From Plasmopara viticola (Eukaryota > Oomycota > Peronosporomycetes > Peronosporales > Peronosporaceae), in contig MBPM02000074.1 in assembly GCA_001695595.3 (NCBI GenBank), positions 124,001-188,000 of the forward strand: a stretch of DNA of 64,000 nt, in the 5' to 3' direction. The notes below the pieces were generated by a model, which was not told the DNA's origin, did not search any database, and saw only the letters and a list, made by a program, of their open reading frames with translations. Positions within the stretch are counted from its first letter, which is position 1. Each line of letters opens with the position of its first letter. The translations under genes and the position numbers were made by a program. Of the stretch, positions 45,102 to 56,180 are shown piece after piece.

Positions 45102-45599
45102 ATGCCGTCCCCTAATTCGCCTACCAACTCCACCATCGCCCTGAGCAATTTGCGTTGCACAATTGTGACCACACGTAAAGTGGCAGGTCACACTGACTAC
45201 GCCGTTCGTGTACAGACTGACCGGTATGGTGGCGAGGATCTCGTCTATCGCCGCTTCTCGGCATTTCTGCAGCTTCAACAGATCGCACGTCGTCACTTTC
45301 AGGACCATGTCGTGTGCTGTGGTGGCGATAAAAGCTGTCTACTTGCCTCCTGTCTCGAGCGTGTGTTCGTAAATACTGAGTTTCCAGTGATGCAGGGCTG
45401 CCTTCTCGGCAAAAATTCTAAAAGTGTCGTGCGCGAGCGGGTGCTTTTCCTCAACGCCTTTTTGCTGGAGCTTGAAGAGGCGCTTTGTAAGTGCCCCCCT
45501 GTGGTCATGGCCCGCTGCGAGAAACAGGGCTGCAAGATCGCCAAGCTGATCAAGAGCTTCTACGGCTGTCTTCACGTCCCAAACGACGAATCCATCTAG
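45102..45599 (+). CDS. PX-domain protein, 165 aa
   Basis: A single-exon frame from ATG 45102. The fold order fits a phox-homology domain: beta strands (LRCTIVTTRKVAGHTDYAVR), the phosphoinositide-binding RRFSAFLQLQ motif, and the helix with a second basic element (SKSVVRERVLFLNAFLLELE). It is essentially a PX-only protein with a short tail. PX domains usually bind PI3P on endosomes. The Pro-rich linker between the two halves is shortened or atypical here (CCGGDKSCLLASC). It ends 441 bp from the convergent receptor-like kinase. The start is chosen because the first 46 codons from the upstream ATG do not resemble a PX N-terminus. Confidence 0.8.
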   Translation: MPSPNSPTNSTIALSNLRCTIVTTRKVAGHTDYAVRVQTDRYGGEDLVYRRFSAFLQLQQIARRHFQDHVVCCGGDKSCLLASCLERVFVNTEFPVMQGCLLGKNSKSVVRERVLFLNAFLLELEEALCKCPPVVMARCEKQGCKIAKLIKSFYGCLHVPNDESI

Positions 45600-46040
45600 C
45601 ATTCCTCGATTGCGTGACTTTACTTCTCCTCGACGATACATCTTGCTTGCGCACACTAATGCGGCGAGTCGTTGATTTTGCGCAAGATGTGCGACGGCAA
45701 ACCTTCGTAGCTCAAGAGAACAAGTGTTGCTTATTCGTTACTAATGCGACTAGAACATGTATGACGCGCAACTATTATTTATCTATCAGGATCACAGCAC
45801 TCACTTGGCGCATACATATAAAAAAGCTGTATTGATTAATAATTTACCTTCACTTTATCTTTTATTGGTGCTCAAAATCGTATTAAAAGGGGTTTGAATA
45901 GTATGATGACCTAGATTATGTATCGATCTACAAGAGGTCAACTAAGAATGTTTATTTATTAGCCGGTTGCACAAATTAATTATTTTTTAAAATATTGCCA
46001 ACTACCATACCTCACAGATCGAATGCCTATTATTTACTAC

Positions 46041-47959
46041 CTACTGCCGGCTCGCGACTTGCAAGAAGTAGAGCACCTCGGCTGCCGTAGGTCGCATTTG
46101 AGGGTCAATACTTACGCATCTGTCCGCAAATCGAGCCATATCAGGGTCCATGGACGGCGAAAATTGCACGCGCAGCTTTCCCGTCGAGACCATTTGCAGC
46201 ACGGCTGTGTCTGGCAGCGAGTGTCCGTTACTACTCTCCTTTGCGTGAGAGTACGGTAATTCATGCGTGTCTAGCTCCGATATTACCACACCCAGCGAAA
46301 AAATGTCTGCCTTCTCGCCATAGTGCATGCCCATCATCACCTCCGGCGCCATCCACAATGAACTTCCTACGCCAGCAGTCATGGTCGCATCTGAGCGAAC
46401 GCGTGAGGCGCCAAAATCCGTCAATTTTGCCTTTAAAGAATTCGTCAAGAGAATGTTGCGAGACTTTAAATCCCGGTGCAACACCATGGGCTCTAACGAG
46501 TGTAAATATGTCAATGCAAAAGCCACCTGGTACGCGATTTGCATCTTGTCAGTGTCCATGCCCTGAGGATAGCCATTATCGTGATGGTCTTTTAACAGTG
46601 AGCGCAGGTCTCCGCCAGCCATAAACTCGGTCACACACAAAAGGTCACTGAGCGACTCCCACGCCACTCCAATAAAATGAACAATATGCGGATGTTCCAT
46701 TGTCGTCATAAGCAGCACTTCAGATAATAATGCTTGGATGTGATTCAAATCCTTGCGTTTATCCGGCAGAAGCTTCTTGATAGCCACATCCTGGTCTCGA
46801 TATCGGCCACGATACACTTCGCCAAATCCTCCACGACCAACAACAGCTCCCAGTTTGATGCGGTCAATAGGAATTCTTGATGCCAAAATGGCTGAATTCT
46901 CCCACAACGAGCTTTGGTCTCTTTTTCCATCAAGTAGTGAACCCCCAGAAGAGCGTGAATTGGCGGTAATTTCCTGGTATTCCGTGTATGCTGGCGATTC
47001 AAGTTGGTGTTTTTGTTTGCCATACACGGGAGACTCAACCAAATCCTCGACAGAAGCGTTGCTAGGACAGCGCGGATTGCGCCGCCGTCGCATAATAAAG
47101 AACACAAATATTGCAATCAAGATGACCACAGCTGCACCAACGATCCCAATGATCGCCCCTGTACTGACGGAGCTGGACGATGTGGAATCACTGTTGTCAG
47201 AGTCGACGTTTGTTGGCATTGCCAAGCTTCCACCGTTAGTGTTGTAAAGGTCGGCGGAAGAGTCAGTGGTCGGGCCCAATTCGATCGTGTTCTCTGTGCC
47301 GCCACTTCTAGTGATGATTACGTAGCTGTAGGAGGAGATGCCGTCTTCCTGTGTCGTTTCTGTAACTTCTACCGCCACGAGTTCAGCGCCATCGAGCATA
47401 CTGGTGTCCACTCCAGGGGGTAGCGTGGACGAGTTGTAAGTATCCACGACCGGTGCTGCAGTTATTGTAGCCGACGAAGGCGATGCCGTCGTCGTGTCCG
47501 GGACTGTCGATCTTGACGGTGGTTCGGCCGTCACAGGATTCGGAGCTGGTATGGGAGCTCTTGTAGGAGCTGTTGTGGACACTGTTGTCGGAGCTATTGT
47601 CGGAGCTATTGTCGGAGCTATTGTCGGAGCTGTTGTTGGAGCTGTTGTTGGAACTGATGTAGGTGCTGATGTAGGAGCTGTCGTGGGTGGCGCAGTCGTG
47701 GGAGGGGCCGCAGTGGGTGGTTCTTGTGTGGGAGGTGCTACAATCGGAGGCGCTGTAGTTGTCGGATCCGTCAAAGGTGGAGAATCACTTGAGCCTGTAC
47801 CTGCATCAGTGGACTTTCATCATATGTTGAACTTGAAGATTGCCTTGGTGCGGCAAGGTACTCACCAGAGGTTTGAGAAGTCACACAAGTGAAGCTGATA
47901 CAGAGAAGGATATACCAATAGCACAAGACTAAGCGACGCCGTCCTCGTTGTAAAGGCAT
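46041..47959 (-). CDS. Receptor-like TKL protein kinase, 617 aa (exons 47959..47866, 47800..46041)
   Basis: Exon 1 encodes a signal peptide (MPLQRGRRRLVLCYWYILLC, then ISFTCVTSQTS). The 65-nt intron 47865-47801 (GTGAGT...CAG) restores frame with the second exon, which has no ATG of its own at its 5' end. The ectodomain is a Pro/Thr-rich, mucin-like stalk (~residues 40-140), then a Ser/Asp-rich segment; one membrane helix lies at ~247-268 (IIGIVGAAVVILIAIFVFFI) followed by RRRR. The kinase domain (~346-610) is complete: GRGGFGEV, VAIKK (Lys373), HRDLKSRN, DFG and SLWMAPEV. TKL kinases of this layout are expanded in oomycetes and presumed surface sensors. The ligand is unknown. Confidence 0.93.
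47560..47690 (-). repeat. 12-bp coding minisatellite in the kinase ectodomain
   Basis: Degenerate tandem units of the type GTCGGAGCTATT (plus strand) encode repeats of Ala-Pro-Thr plus Ile or Thr on the minus strand. The three Ile-type units in the centre are nearly identical, so the tract could change length in frame and alter the length of the extracellular stalk. Confidence 0.85.
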
Positions 47960-48385
47960 TTTGTTGGTTGGAAGAGTCGTGAGAGAGAAGGCGAAAGCGA
48001 AGGCCACACGCATGTGGAAGATATATCTTAACGTGGTGTTGTTGTTTACACGCGTGGTACAATTTCTTAATGTGGCATGTGAAAAGCCAACTATAGACCT
48101 ACCGTAAGTCAAGGGATCAAGCAAATAACGGCATTAATAAACTGCTGATTCGGGTCAAGTTTTAATTACTTTAGTGTTGCCGAGCAAAGTGTTATCTGCT
48201 GCTTCGTCCGTGGTGAACGAAGGATCAGATAATGATCTGTGCGTAAGTCGAAGGGTCTGACAAAGTGGAGCATATTGCAATTACGCTGATTTTAAACTTG
48301 CTGGTAGACGCCGTGCCTCAGATTTTACCAGTGGTGGCGAAGCATCATACTGGGGAAGGACTTAGCTCATTTAGATAATAAACAC
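47960..48385. other. Upstream of the kinase gene
   Basis: The kinase promoter must lie here. From about 48170 a plus frame has gag-like composition (SAASSVVNEGSDNDLCVSRR), probably the upstream part of the neighbouring gypsy relic. Confidence 0.4.
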
Positions 48386-48841
48386 ATGGCTTCAGAGCTT
48401 TCGAAAGAGAAATCGCTACGGGAGTTTAAGCACACGAAATCATATCTATTCTTTGACACGGACCGGTATGACTCGATCCTGAGTATGCCATGGTTTAAGA
48501 AGCCCGGCATTATATTGAAAAGCCAAACTCACTTCCCCGCCACTGTTCACCTTTGATGGTAGATTATATTCAAACAAATACTTTTCAAGAGTCCTAAAGA
48601 AGGATAAAACAATATCAAAATCTGAAATAATTCGTGTCTAAACAGAAGATAGAAAGAAGTCTGCACAAAAGAATTATGTTAGAGCGATAGAGCTGAAAAT
48701 GCTGACTGAGCGGGAAGAAACACGTGAAATTGGGAGAGTGCGAAATCGTGAAAAATGAGAGATTATAGGTCAAAGTGAATATGGATCTTGACCGAAGTCT
48801 TGATACCGTTCATCACCAAATGCTTTGAGGTGTGACGCGAG
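48386..48841 (+). pseudogene. Ty3/gypsy relic (protease region)
   Basis: The plus strand reads FFDTDRYDSILSMPWFKKPG (about 48453-48512), matching the conserved gypsy protease phrase RYD.ILGMPWF.. . A Lys/Glu-rich spacer follows (about 48590-48840), broken by stops. The fragment abuts the 3' end of the LINE relic, which runs the other way. Confidence 0.65.
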
Positions 48842-51050
48842 TCAAGTTTGGCCGCTTTTACGCGGGTGGGTCATCATTTGATATGATCTTTTATAGTGAG
48901 GACGAATCATCGTCAAACAATGGTGAAATGCCTCCTTAGCGTGTAGGGGCGATGTGTCAAATATTGCTTTGTTGCGGTTCAGCCGTGTTGTGAGCATGCA
49001 GCGAACAACGTTGTACAGGCGACTTAGCGTTAATATATTGAAAGAAGCTTGATGTTTATCAGGTATTACCAATTGGTGTAGCAACAAAGCGTGTGGTTGT
49101 TTATTGTAATGCCGAAAATATGTGAAATTAGGGGGAAAGTTGCCATGAACGTTGAGCCATGCGACAGTCCCATGTAGATGAAAAGGAGTCTCAGTCATGT
49201 TGCATTCATGGAAACATCGCACAACGCTGGGATGCCAGCGGTACTAATAGCGAAAACCATGTCAATCATGCTGAAGAAAAAAACTTATCATTCACGCCTC
49301 AAAAAAATTATTTGGGAACCTTCTTATAGCCCAACATCCACCGCCTCTTCCACTGTATCAACTTTGCGCTCCTGAATTTCAGCTTCGGCCCAATCACTGG
49401 TCTTTTTAGCGTCGCCCCCAGTGCAATCTTCTTCCCCCTTATGGTGACATCGTTTCAGGTGGTAGTGATTAGGCTGAAAATCCTCGGTAGTGTTGAGGAA
49501 CATCAATGCGCGTGGCGAGTTTTTGATTTACCGCTGTTAGATACCAACCCGTTTTAATAGAAGAGTCATTTAAGACGTTACATATAGTCTTTGATCCGGA
49601 AGAAAACCATACACGTCCAAAGTTTAAAAGCATCTTGATGGCTGAAGAAGCAAGAAGCTTTACGATAAAGCACCGCCAAAGATTGGTTTGCCTTCGTAAA
49701 GCGCAGAAAGCCATTATTCCAAATGGCTGATTCGCACTTTAAAGTTTGACCATAATCTTAGAGCTCTAAACCGCGGTAAGGTAGCTCCAGCAAGGAGGAA
49801 CTATGTGCCTGCGAGAAGTCTGTGCCAATGGGGAAGTTGTACGGAAATAATGTCCAAACCTTAACCTTGACAGCTAAAAGCAGCATAATGTGGGGGATTT
49901 AACTATTAAAAAGGAGCTGCTAAAACGCAAAGGCAGTGAATAATGAGCTGACATATGTGATCAATCTGAAATAAGTCAACGATTGACGCAAAAGGTAAGT
50001 CAATCCCTCCCAAGTTCTTATCCACAGAAAACCGATTGTCCACGAACAGCAATATCATCAACTGTTGCTGATGGAATGTTATTGACAAAGTTATCAGTAA
50101 AGTAAACTGCATGAGATCTTGCTTTGAATTGAAAATTCACCATAAAATGCCAAAGTGTTGACAATTCACTTGACGGCAAAGAGAGAGTGCTCGCCATCGC
50201 CAAGAAACAAACATTTTCAATAAAATTGAAAATGAAGGAAGCTGAGTTGAAGATCGTGTGTGACAGCAGGTCTAACCGCAACGCCCAATTAGGAAGTTTG
50301 CTCGTAATTTGGTAAGTTCCAGTAACTTTGACGGACCAGGAACGAAAGGGAAATATGACTGTTTCAATTCTGTTTAATTGCATGCTACTGGCAGCAAAAA
50401 AGATTTGTACTCGTGTCAAAATTTGAGGCGCGTGTGAGAGATAAATAATAGTATCTGTAACGTCATCTGCAACGCTCAAGATGTGATGGGATGAGTCCCG
50501 AATTTAAATGTTAGGACATTTACTTGTTGACCGCAGAAAGCAAAGCAGAAGCTCATTAAAAATTTGAGACAAACGGGAAGAAATTGGGTCGCCCTGTCAA
50601 ACACCGGCTCCTATATGGAAAACGTCCGAACGAGTGTCCCATTACAAGAGTTTTTGACCCAATGTCGAAAATTAAGTCCAATTCATTTACATGATCTAGT
50701 GCCTGCCAGCTGACACTATCGAACGCTTTTGCAAAGCCGAGGCAAATAGCACCGGCTGAATCGCGGGAACCAGTTCACCGTCAACCATCTTGAAAATCGT
50801 GAAGGAACGTAGTGTATGGCGTATGTCGCATCCTGGAACAAAGCCAAACTGGTCGACTTCTTGCAAAGTGGGTAAAACTTGGTTAAGGCGATAAGCCAAA
50901 GGCTTAAACTCGAACTTGGCCTCATGCTTCAGCAGCATCAAAGGCCAAAAACTCGTAGGGATCGTGCCAGAGCCATTGTTAAAACGCAAGAAAATAAATT
51001 CTACGGCGTTGAAATGTAATAATTCGACTCCTTCGAATTAAGACACATAC
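48842..51050 (-). pseudogene. LINE (non-LTR) retrotransposon relic
   Basis: Read from high to low coordinate, the minus strand carries reverse-transcriptase motifs. FWPLMLLKHEAKFEFKPLAY then RLNQVLPTLQEVDQFGFVPG (about 50950-50830) are the WRPI.LLN.D.K...K.LA.RL...L......GF.PGR block. VADDVTDTIIYLSHAPQILT (about 50475-50410) is the YADD catalytic box with Tyr replaced by Val. Downstream frames at 49469-49714 and 48842-49222 (RLYNVVRCMLTTRLNRNKAI) fit the C-terminal region of such ORF2 proteins. There are multiple frameshifts, so the copy is inactive. No 3' tail or target duplication was located. Confidence 0.78.
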
Positions 51051-51821
51051 ACATTTCCAAAACCAGAGCCCATTACGCCGGAAAAGGCTGATGATACTTT
51101 GGAGAAAATCCATCCAGGCCGAGAGACTTTCCAAGGAAAGTGTACTTAATAGTGTGAAAAAAACACACTAAGCTGTGCATCAAGCATGGCGGCGTGGGTT
51201 GACTTGAGCTATGTTAAAGAACGTATAGAAAGTTTACAAGGGTCAAATCGATTATAAGGTTGAGAAAGTCAGATTGGAAAAATTGTATACGAAAGCGACG
51301 ATGGGTAGATAGATAGTATTGTGCCGAAATATTTAGACAAATCAAAAGGCTTGTCAACTGAAGAAATGAGAAGCTTTAGATGGGGCACCATAAGAGACCG
51401 AATAAAAGGTTTAAAAGACCGCTGACGGACGTAACATCCATGTCGAGATTAAAGTTACTATTGCGGTCACGAATTGCCATCGAAAGGCTTAATTAGGTGT
51501 GGCGGGATAAGTCTCGTTGATGCGGATTGTAGTCACTGGGATCTTACGAGAAAACCTTTTTTACAATCGCGAGAAACTACAGAGAGGCTTCGTAGTTGAG
51601 CAGTAGTAGCTCCTTTATGCCGTTAAGATTCATGGTAGTGATATATACGGTCTCTTTGCATATGCTTGTCAAGCAAGCATCTTGAATTTTGGTTAGGGTC
51701 GAGGAATGTTGCAAGACACTCAAGATTGCTTGAAAGTTGACCTTGCCTCCAATCACATTCAAGCAGACGGAGTCGAAACTTAACAGGAAGCGAGTTTGGA
51801 GGAATAATTCGGCAACAGAAG
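51051..51821 (-). other. Possible 5' continuation of the LINE relic
   Basis: The minus strand has an open stretch at 51577-51873 (sample SGHVPITFLTSVAELFLQTR). It lies where the sequence upstream of the LINE reverse transcriptase would be expected, but no endonuclease motif is visible. Confidence 0.3.
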
Positions 51822-52031
51822 TCAAAAATGTGATAGGGACATGACCAGATGTTCCAAACTTGTGTCCCATCAAATGCCAAACCGAGCGAAAAATTTTGTC
51901 GTAAAAGTCAATAGTAGCGAAATTATAATCAAAAATGTGATAGGGACAAGACCGGATGTTCCAAATTTGTGTTCCATCAAATGACCAAGTGAGCGGATAA
52001 TTTTGTCGTAAAAGTCAACACTAGCGAGAAA
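51822..52031. repeat. 107-bp tandem duplication
   Basis: TCAAAAATGTGATAGGGACA starts both units, at 51822 and 51929. Each unit ends in GTAAAAGTCAA followed by TAGCGA. The units differ by scattered substitutions and one or two single-base indels, so the duplication is not recent. Confidence 0.9.
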
Positions 52032-52154
52032 ATATTCGATTCAGTTCTTAGCTTTTCGGCCCGTATATTAGCACATATTCAGTCATTCGAAGGCGCCAGA
52101 AATTAATTAAGCAATGCTAATTGTTCATTCGAAAAGCTAAGCTCGGCTGGTGTC

Positions 52155-52824
52155 ATGAAAACAGGTACAAAGGTGTGGCTTGGTCCACATCAGCATCCAT
52201 CGTCATATAATCGTCTAAAACCGAGTGTACAACAGAATCGTGTAAATGTCTTAAGAGAAGCCGAAACGAAAGGAGGTGGATCTTCGGGACAAAAGTGGCC
52301 GTACAACGCGCGAAAATGGATACGAATGTTACCCAAGCTGGCGGAGACGGCCAAGTATTGATTCCTAAGAACGGCAAGTCTGGAAAAATGTTGTTTTTTT
52401 CTAAATATTTCGAGAAGGGTGAGCTCCATTTTATATTAAAGCGACACCATTTTTGGCACAATACCCAGAAGGGGTGATTGTGACCAGTGTGAACGGGCAT
52501 GTGCGTCTGGATCACGGAGAAAGTAATCGTCGTATTCAATCGACTGCTGACCTGAGATCTTGGCTTTATGTAAAGCGATGAGTTGGTAAGTTGATAGGAG
52601 ATCTTGATCGGTTTTTAGGCGTGTCTTATTACATTGAAAAAAATCGCTCTCAAGGCTCAAGCCTCTACTATAGAAGCGAAGGCGAGGAATTTAAAACTTG
52701 GACGGCTTTGACCAAAGCTCAAAGAATTTGGGCACTGCTTCGTACAGCGGTAGATCTTTTGCAAAAGTGGCAAAACCCTTCAGCCAAAGTGTGGTATCCA
52801 AAAGAAGCGGTTTCGTCAAATTGA
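52155..52824 (+). pseudogene. Frameshifted coding relic of unknown family
   Basis: Successive plus frames give protein-like text: VWLGPHQHPSSYNRLKPSVQ (from 52155), then AGGDGQVLIPKNGKSGKMLF...KYFEKGELHFILKRHHFW (52295-52477), then after a one-base shift near 52470 GVIVTSVNGHVRLDHGESNR (about 52479-52580), a TGA, and DLDRFLGVSYYIEKN...QKWQNPSAKVWYPKEAVSSN (52603-52824). It reads as one protein with two or three lesions. No family is recognised; the position next to a LINE suggests mobile-element origin but does not prove it. Confidence 0.4.
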
Positions 52825-53340
52825 CGTGAAAATCAGGATTTCTATGTTAATCTTAACTGGGTCATGATAGACCGTAAATGCCACAATATGAGGGACTAAA
52901 TACCAGCTTGAGAGAACAAGCTAGGCCTAATCAATCGGCTTAAATAAAGGGAGTATAGCTGAAGAATATTTTATGCATCTTCTTCGTTTTGTCCGTAGTT
53001 CAAAGTAGGTTAATGCACTATAGTTGGGCCGTACTCATACCACGGCGAGTATTGGCGACAAGGTGACAAGCGCTGCGGTAGTCTGCCAATGTAGCAAGGC
53101 GTTCAGAACATGCCATGGTCGGGACCATAAGTCCTGGATTTGCTTCAACCGTGGCCGATTGCTCATGCGGAGGGCGATTTCCTAAGGTGCGTAAAAAGAG
53201 ACGATATCCTTATTGAGTTCACGACTACTCATTTTTCTACATCGTTTAGCAAAGTGACTGGGGTTACTAGGGCGATGTACGCTGGTGTAGCAGCAGCATC
53301 AAGAGCGAATGACATTTAAAAGTCAAGATCTATATTTTAT

Positions 53341-53720
53341 AATGGTACAATATGCAACAGGAGGTTGCCTAACGGCAGTACAACCTTGACTTTCGCCGCG
53401 AGGAGGTCGACGAAGTTTGCCTTGCAAGTATTCCCGATTTGCCAGATACCTCATTGTTAGCTGATGCTGCCATCCTTTGCGCAGCCGCTTCCTCTAGCGA
53501 ATGTGAATTGACGGCGGTGTTGCCCGATTCTAACGTGCAACTTTATGGCTGGCTGATGACGGGACTTGATAGCGGTCGTATGGCATCATAGCACGCTGAA
53601 AGGTACGCTGAGCGCTAAGTAGTGGCTTTAATGGAACAAGCTCGGAACTTAAGCATGCCGTCATCAGGTGACAAAAATTTTACCTTTCAAAGTGGACAAG
53701 TTCAAACTGGCCCTTAAATT
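53341..53720 (+). pseudogene. Coding relic of unknown family
   Basis: A single plus frame with only a few stops reads DFRREEVDEVCLASIPDLPD, LLADAAILCAAASSSECELT, then VALMEQARNLSMPSSGDKNF. The even composition and rare stops point to a recently broken protein. Upstream (53040-53200) another frame has a Cys/His-containing piece (CQCSKAFRTCHGRDHKSWIC). It may be a gag or transposase; I cannot name it. Confidence 0.35.
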
Positions 53721-56180
53721 TGTCCAAAATGAATAAAACATCTCTACGGGGAAAGGCCGTTCCGCATGGATGTGGGAAGGACGCACGTAAGCGGCGCGCC
53801 ATGATCCAAAACCCAATCAAGAATAACGGTATCCGTTACTTCGTCAGGGGGACAGCGAGGTGCAGTCATTTGAAAGCATGCGGACAAGGAATCCACATGC
53901 GATGCAGCTCTGCTGCATTAGCTGGTGGTGGAGCTAGTTCTAGCACATCAAGACGCAGATCGTCAAAGGTTTTCAACCGACTCACTAGTATCTAGCAATG
54001 ACTCTCCTGGTGGCTGACGAGGGACTCAGATAGGGCGAGGTGTAGGGCATGACATCACCATGGTTACAAACAATATAAACTTTTGAACTCTTTCGCGGGT
54101 GACTGACTGCAGTTAAAGATACGAGCTTAGCTCTGGGGAATTAGGGTCCGCACAAAGCAAAAAGATAATCTCTAGTGAAAGGTATATAGGGCGAAATGAA
54201 CCTCGGTACACGGCCCAATACATTTGCAGCTCTCTAGTAGAACTCTACATACTGCGAACCCTTTCAACGATGAGCTTACGATCTCTCCACCAGACCACCT
54301 TTTGCAGTCGGTAGTAAACAGTAACAAAAGAGTTAAAAGTCGAGGCGCAAAAGGAGCTCGAGTAGTCAAGCGAGACTAACGACATCTTCTCACTGAAGAC
54401 GGGTTGCTCGGTGAGCTACGGAGACGACGGTGGCAGGGGGTGGCAAGGCTAGCACAACAAGGACGACCGCAAAGAGTTAAGACCGGAGCGAGAGGCTTGG
54501 AGCAAAGGACAACGCACGAATGGGACTGTGCCGTGTCGCAAGTGTGGTCTTTATCTGTGCGAGTGCGCAGTCGAAGGTAAATTGAGAAGTTGATAAAAAA
54601 GTGATGTATACACCCGAGATAATTATAGGAGATCTCGAAGGTATTAATATTTTTCTGTAGGTGGATGTAAAGATGTCTCGGATTTTTTTTCGGCGGGACG
54701 CTGATGATAGCGCTCTTAATGTAAATAAAAAATAGTTCTACTGGTGAGTGACATAGCGTCATCAACAAAGTCTACAAACGATTACAAAAGACTTTTAGGA
54801 CAAGGTTTTAAACACAGAATCACAGCATGGAATGTTTTGCCAAACGCAAATGAGGCTTCGATACAAGAACGATCCCTAAGTATTACTAACATTCATATAG
54901 CTTACATGAAGGCCTTATCCACAATATAATAGCTTATTGGTCAAATGTGTCACGGTCAAATGAAGGCTACCAGAGCTACATAAATAGTGAAGAACTTCAA
55001 CTTACTGATTTCTTGGCGGAATCAAAAGGCTAAAATCTCTCAGTGATGGTGACTTTAACATTGAAAACCCGTCGTGCGTACATAATCGCATCCTTAATTC
55101 AGGACAATTTGTGAAATATCTGTAGTTATTCGTATGGGCAGCGGATGTTGCATCTTGGCTTAAAGATCCAAAAAGACTCAAAAACCCAATACATACAATT
55201 TGAAAGATATGGCGTCCGAAGAGACCCACTGTTCAAACGTTAATTAGTGGAGAATTTCGACATCATGACAGACACAAATTACCACGAGAGCAGTGTGAGC
55301 TTGTAAACCAAATAGCATAATACGGAAGGCATTTATTTAAACTTGCCACCGACTTTCTTTGTTAAACAAATGGACGTAAAGTGGTGAGTAATCCTTGCTT
55401 ATAATAAGCTGAATAGTGCAATATGAGTTTTACATACACCAATTTATGAAAAGACGCGGTGCTTAACAACTTTTTATGATGAAGGATGTACAGTGCACTA
55501 GACTAGTAAGACGGTTTTTTTAAATTCGAAAAGGAGTTGGACCTTTCCTCACGGCGTTTAGATCACCTAACAGATAGCAATGAAAGAAAATCTTTTTTTT
55601 AGCCATCAATACCTATCAGTTTTATATCAGCATCGACAAAAGATATTTGGCGGCCATAAATCTCAACTCGTTCGATGCTAACAAAACAGCTACAAAAATG
55701 TGGAAGCGTCTCAACTTTGCCCACCAACAAAGCCAAAGATTTAAGAAAGTGTTTCGACTTTGCCAGGTATTTGCACAAGTAAAGTTCTAGCTATGTCAGC
55801 CTCGCGCAGACTTTTTCTAATTGCACAAATAGCCCATTAGTGTTTTGCTAGGAAAGCCACCATCAAGACAATTTTAATAGCATCAAATATAGCTTTCATC
55901 GGACTTCTGTATTGGCTATACAAAACGGTTTGCCCTATTTGCACCGCTTCTGAAATGTAATCAATTGTGCGCATCTCCAACCCGACGTAGGCGATACTAG
56001 TTAGTCAATTTCATTCTCTTCACCCTTTAAAAAATAGAGTTACCTTGATAATGACAAGAAATAAATCGAGCACGAGTAGAGTAAATAGGGTGTCTTTTCA
56101 TATCTTTGCTTTTTGTGATCTTTTTTTACCGCGGATGGTGATAAATACGACCAACTTGTACCAAAATGTTTGTAAATCAA
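53721..56180. other. Gene-poor stretch
   Basis: A 91-codon plus frame (53720-53995) is Arg/Ser-rich and unrecognised, and a 130-codon minus frame (54376-54768) is Cys/Arg-rich at its C-terminal end and looks spurious. Short frames near 55000-55230 carry protein-like text (GGIKRLKSLSDGDFNIENPS) but with stops. No gene is supported. Confidence 0.35.

Noticed and set aside
47494..47892. A 132-codon plus frame rich in Val and Gly
   Set aside because: It is the antisense of the Pro/Thr-rich repeat in the receptor kinase; the repeat keeps all frames open.
47771..48124. A 117-codon minus frame starting at 48124 that includes the kinase signal peptide
   Set aside because: Only the part from the Met at 47959 to the donor at 47865 is used; upstream residues are not signal-peptide-like and downstream ones are intronic.
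52153..52539. A 128-codon minus frame
   Set aside because: The plus strand in the same place gives a longer, better-composed series of frames; the minus frame is rich in His, Phe and Ser as expected for a shadow.
54376..54768. A 130-codon minus frame, Cys- and Arg-rich at its end
   Set aside because: The composition looks like non-coding DNA, there is no motif, and the start lies in AT-rich sequence.
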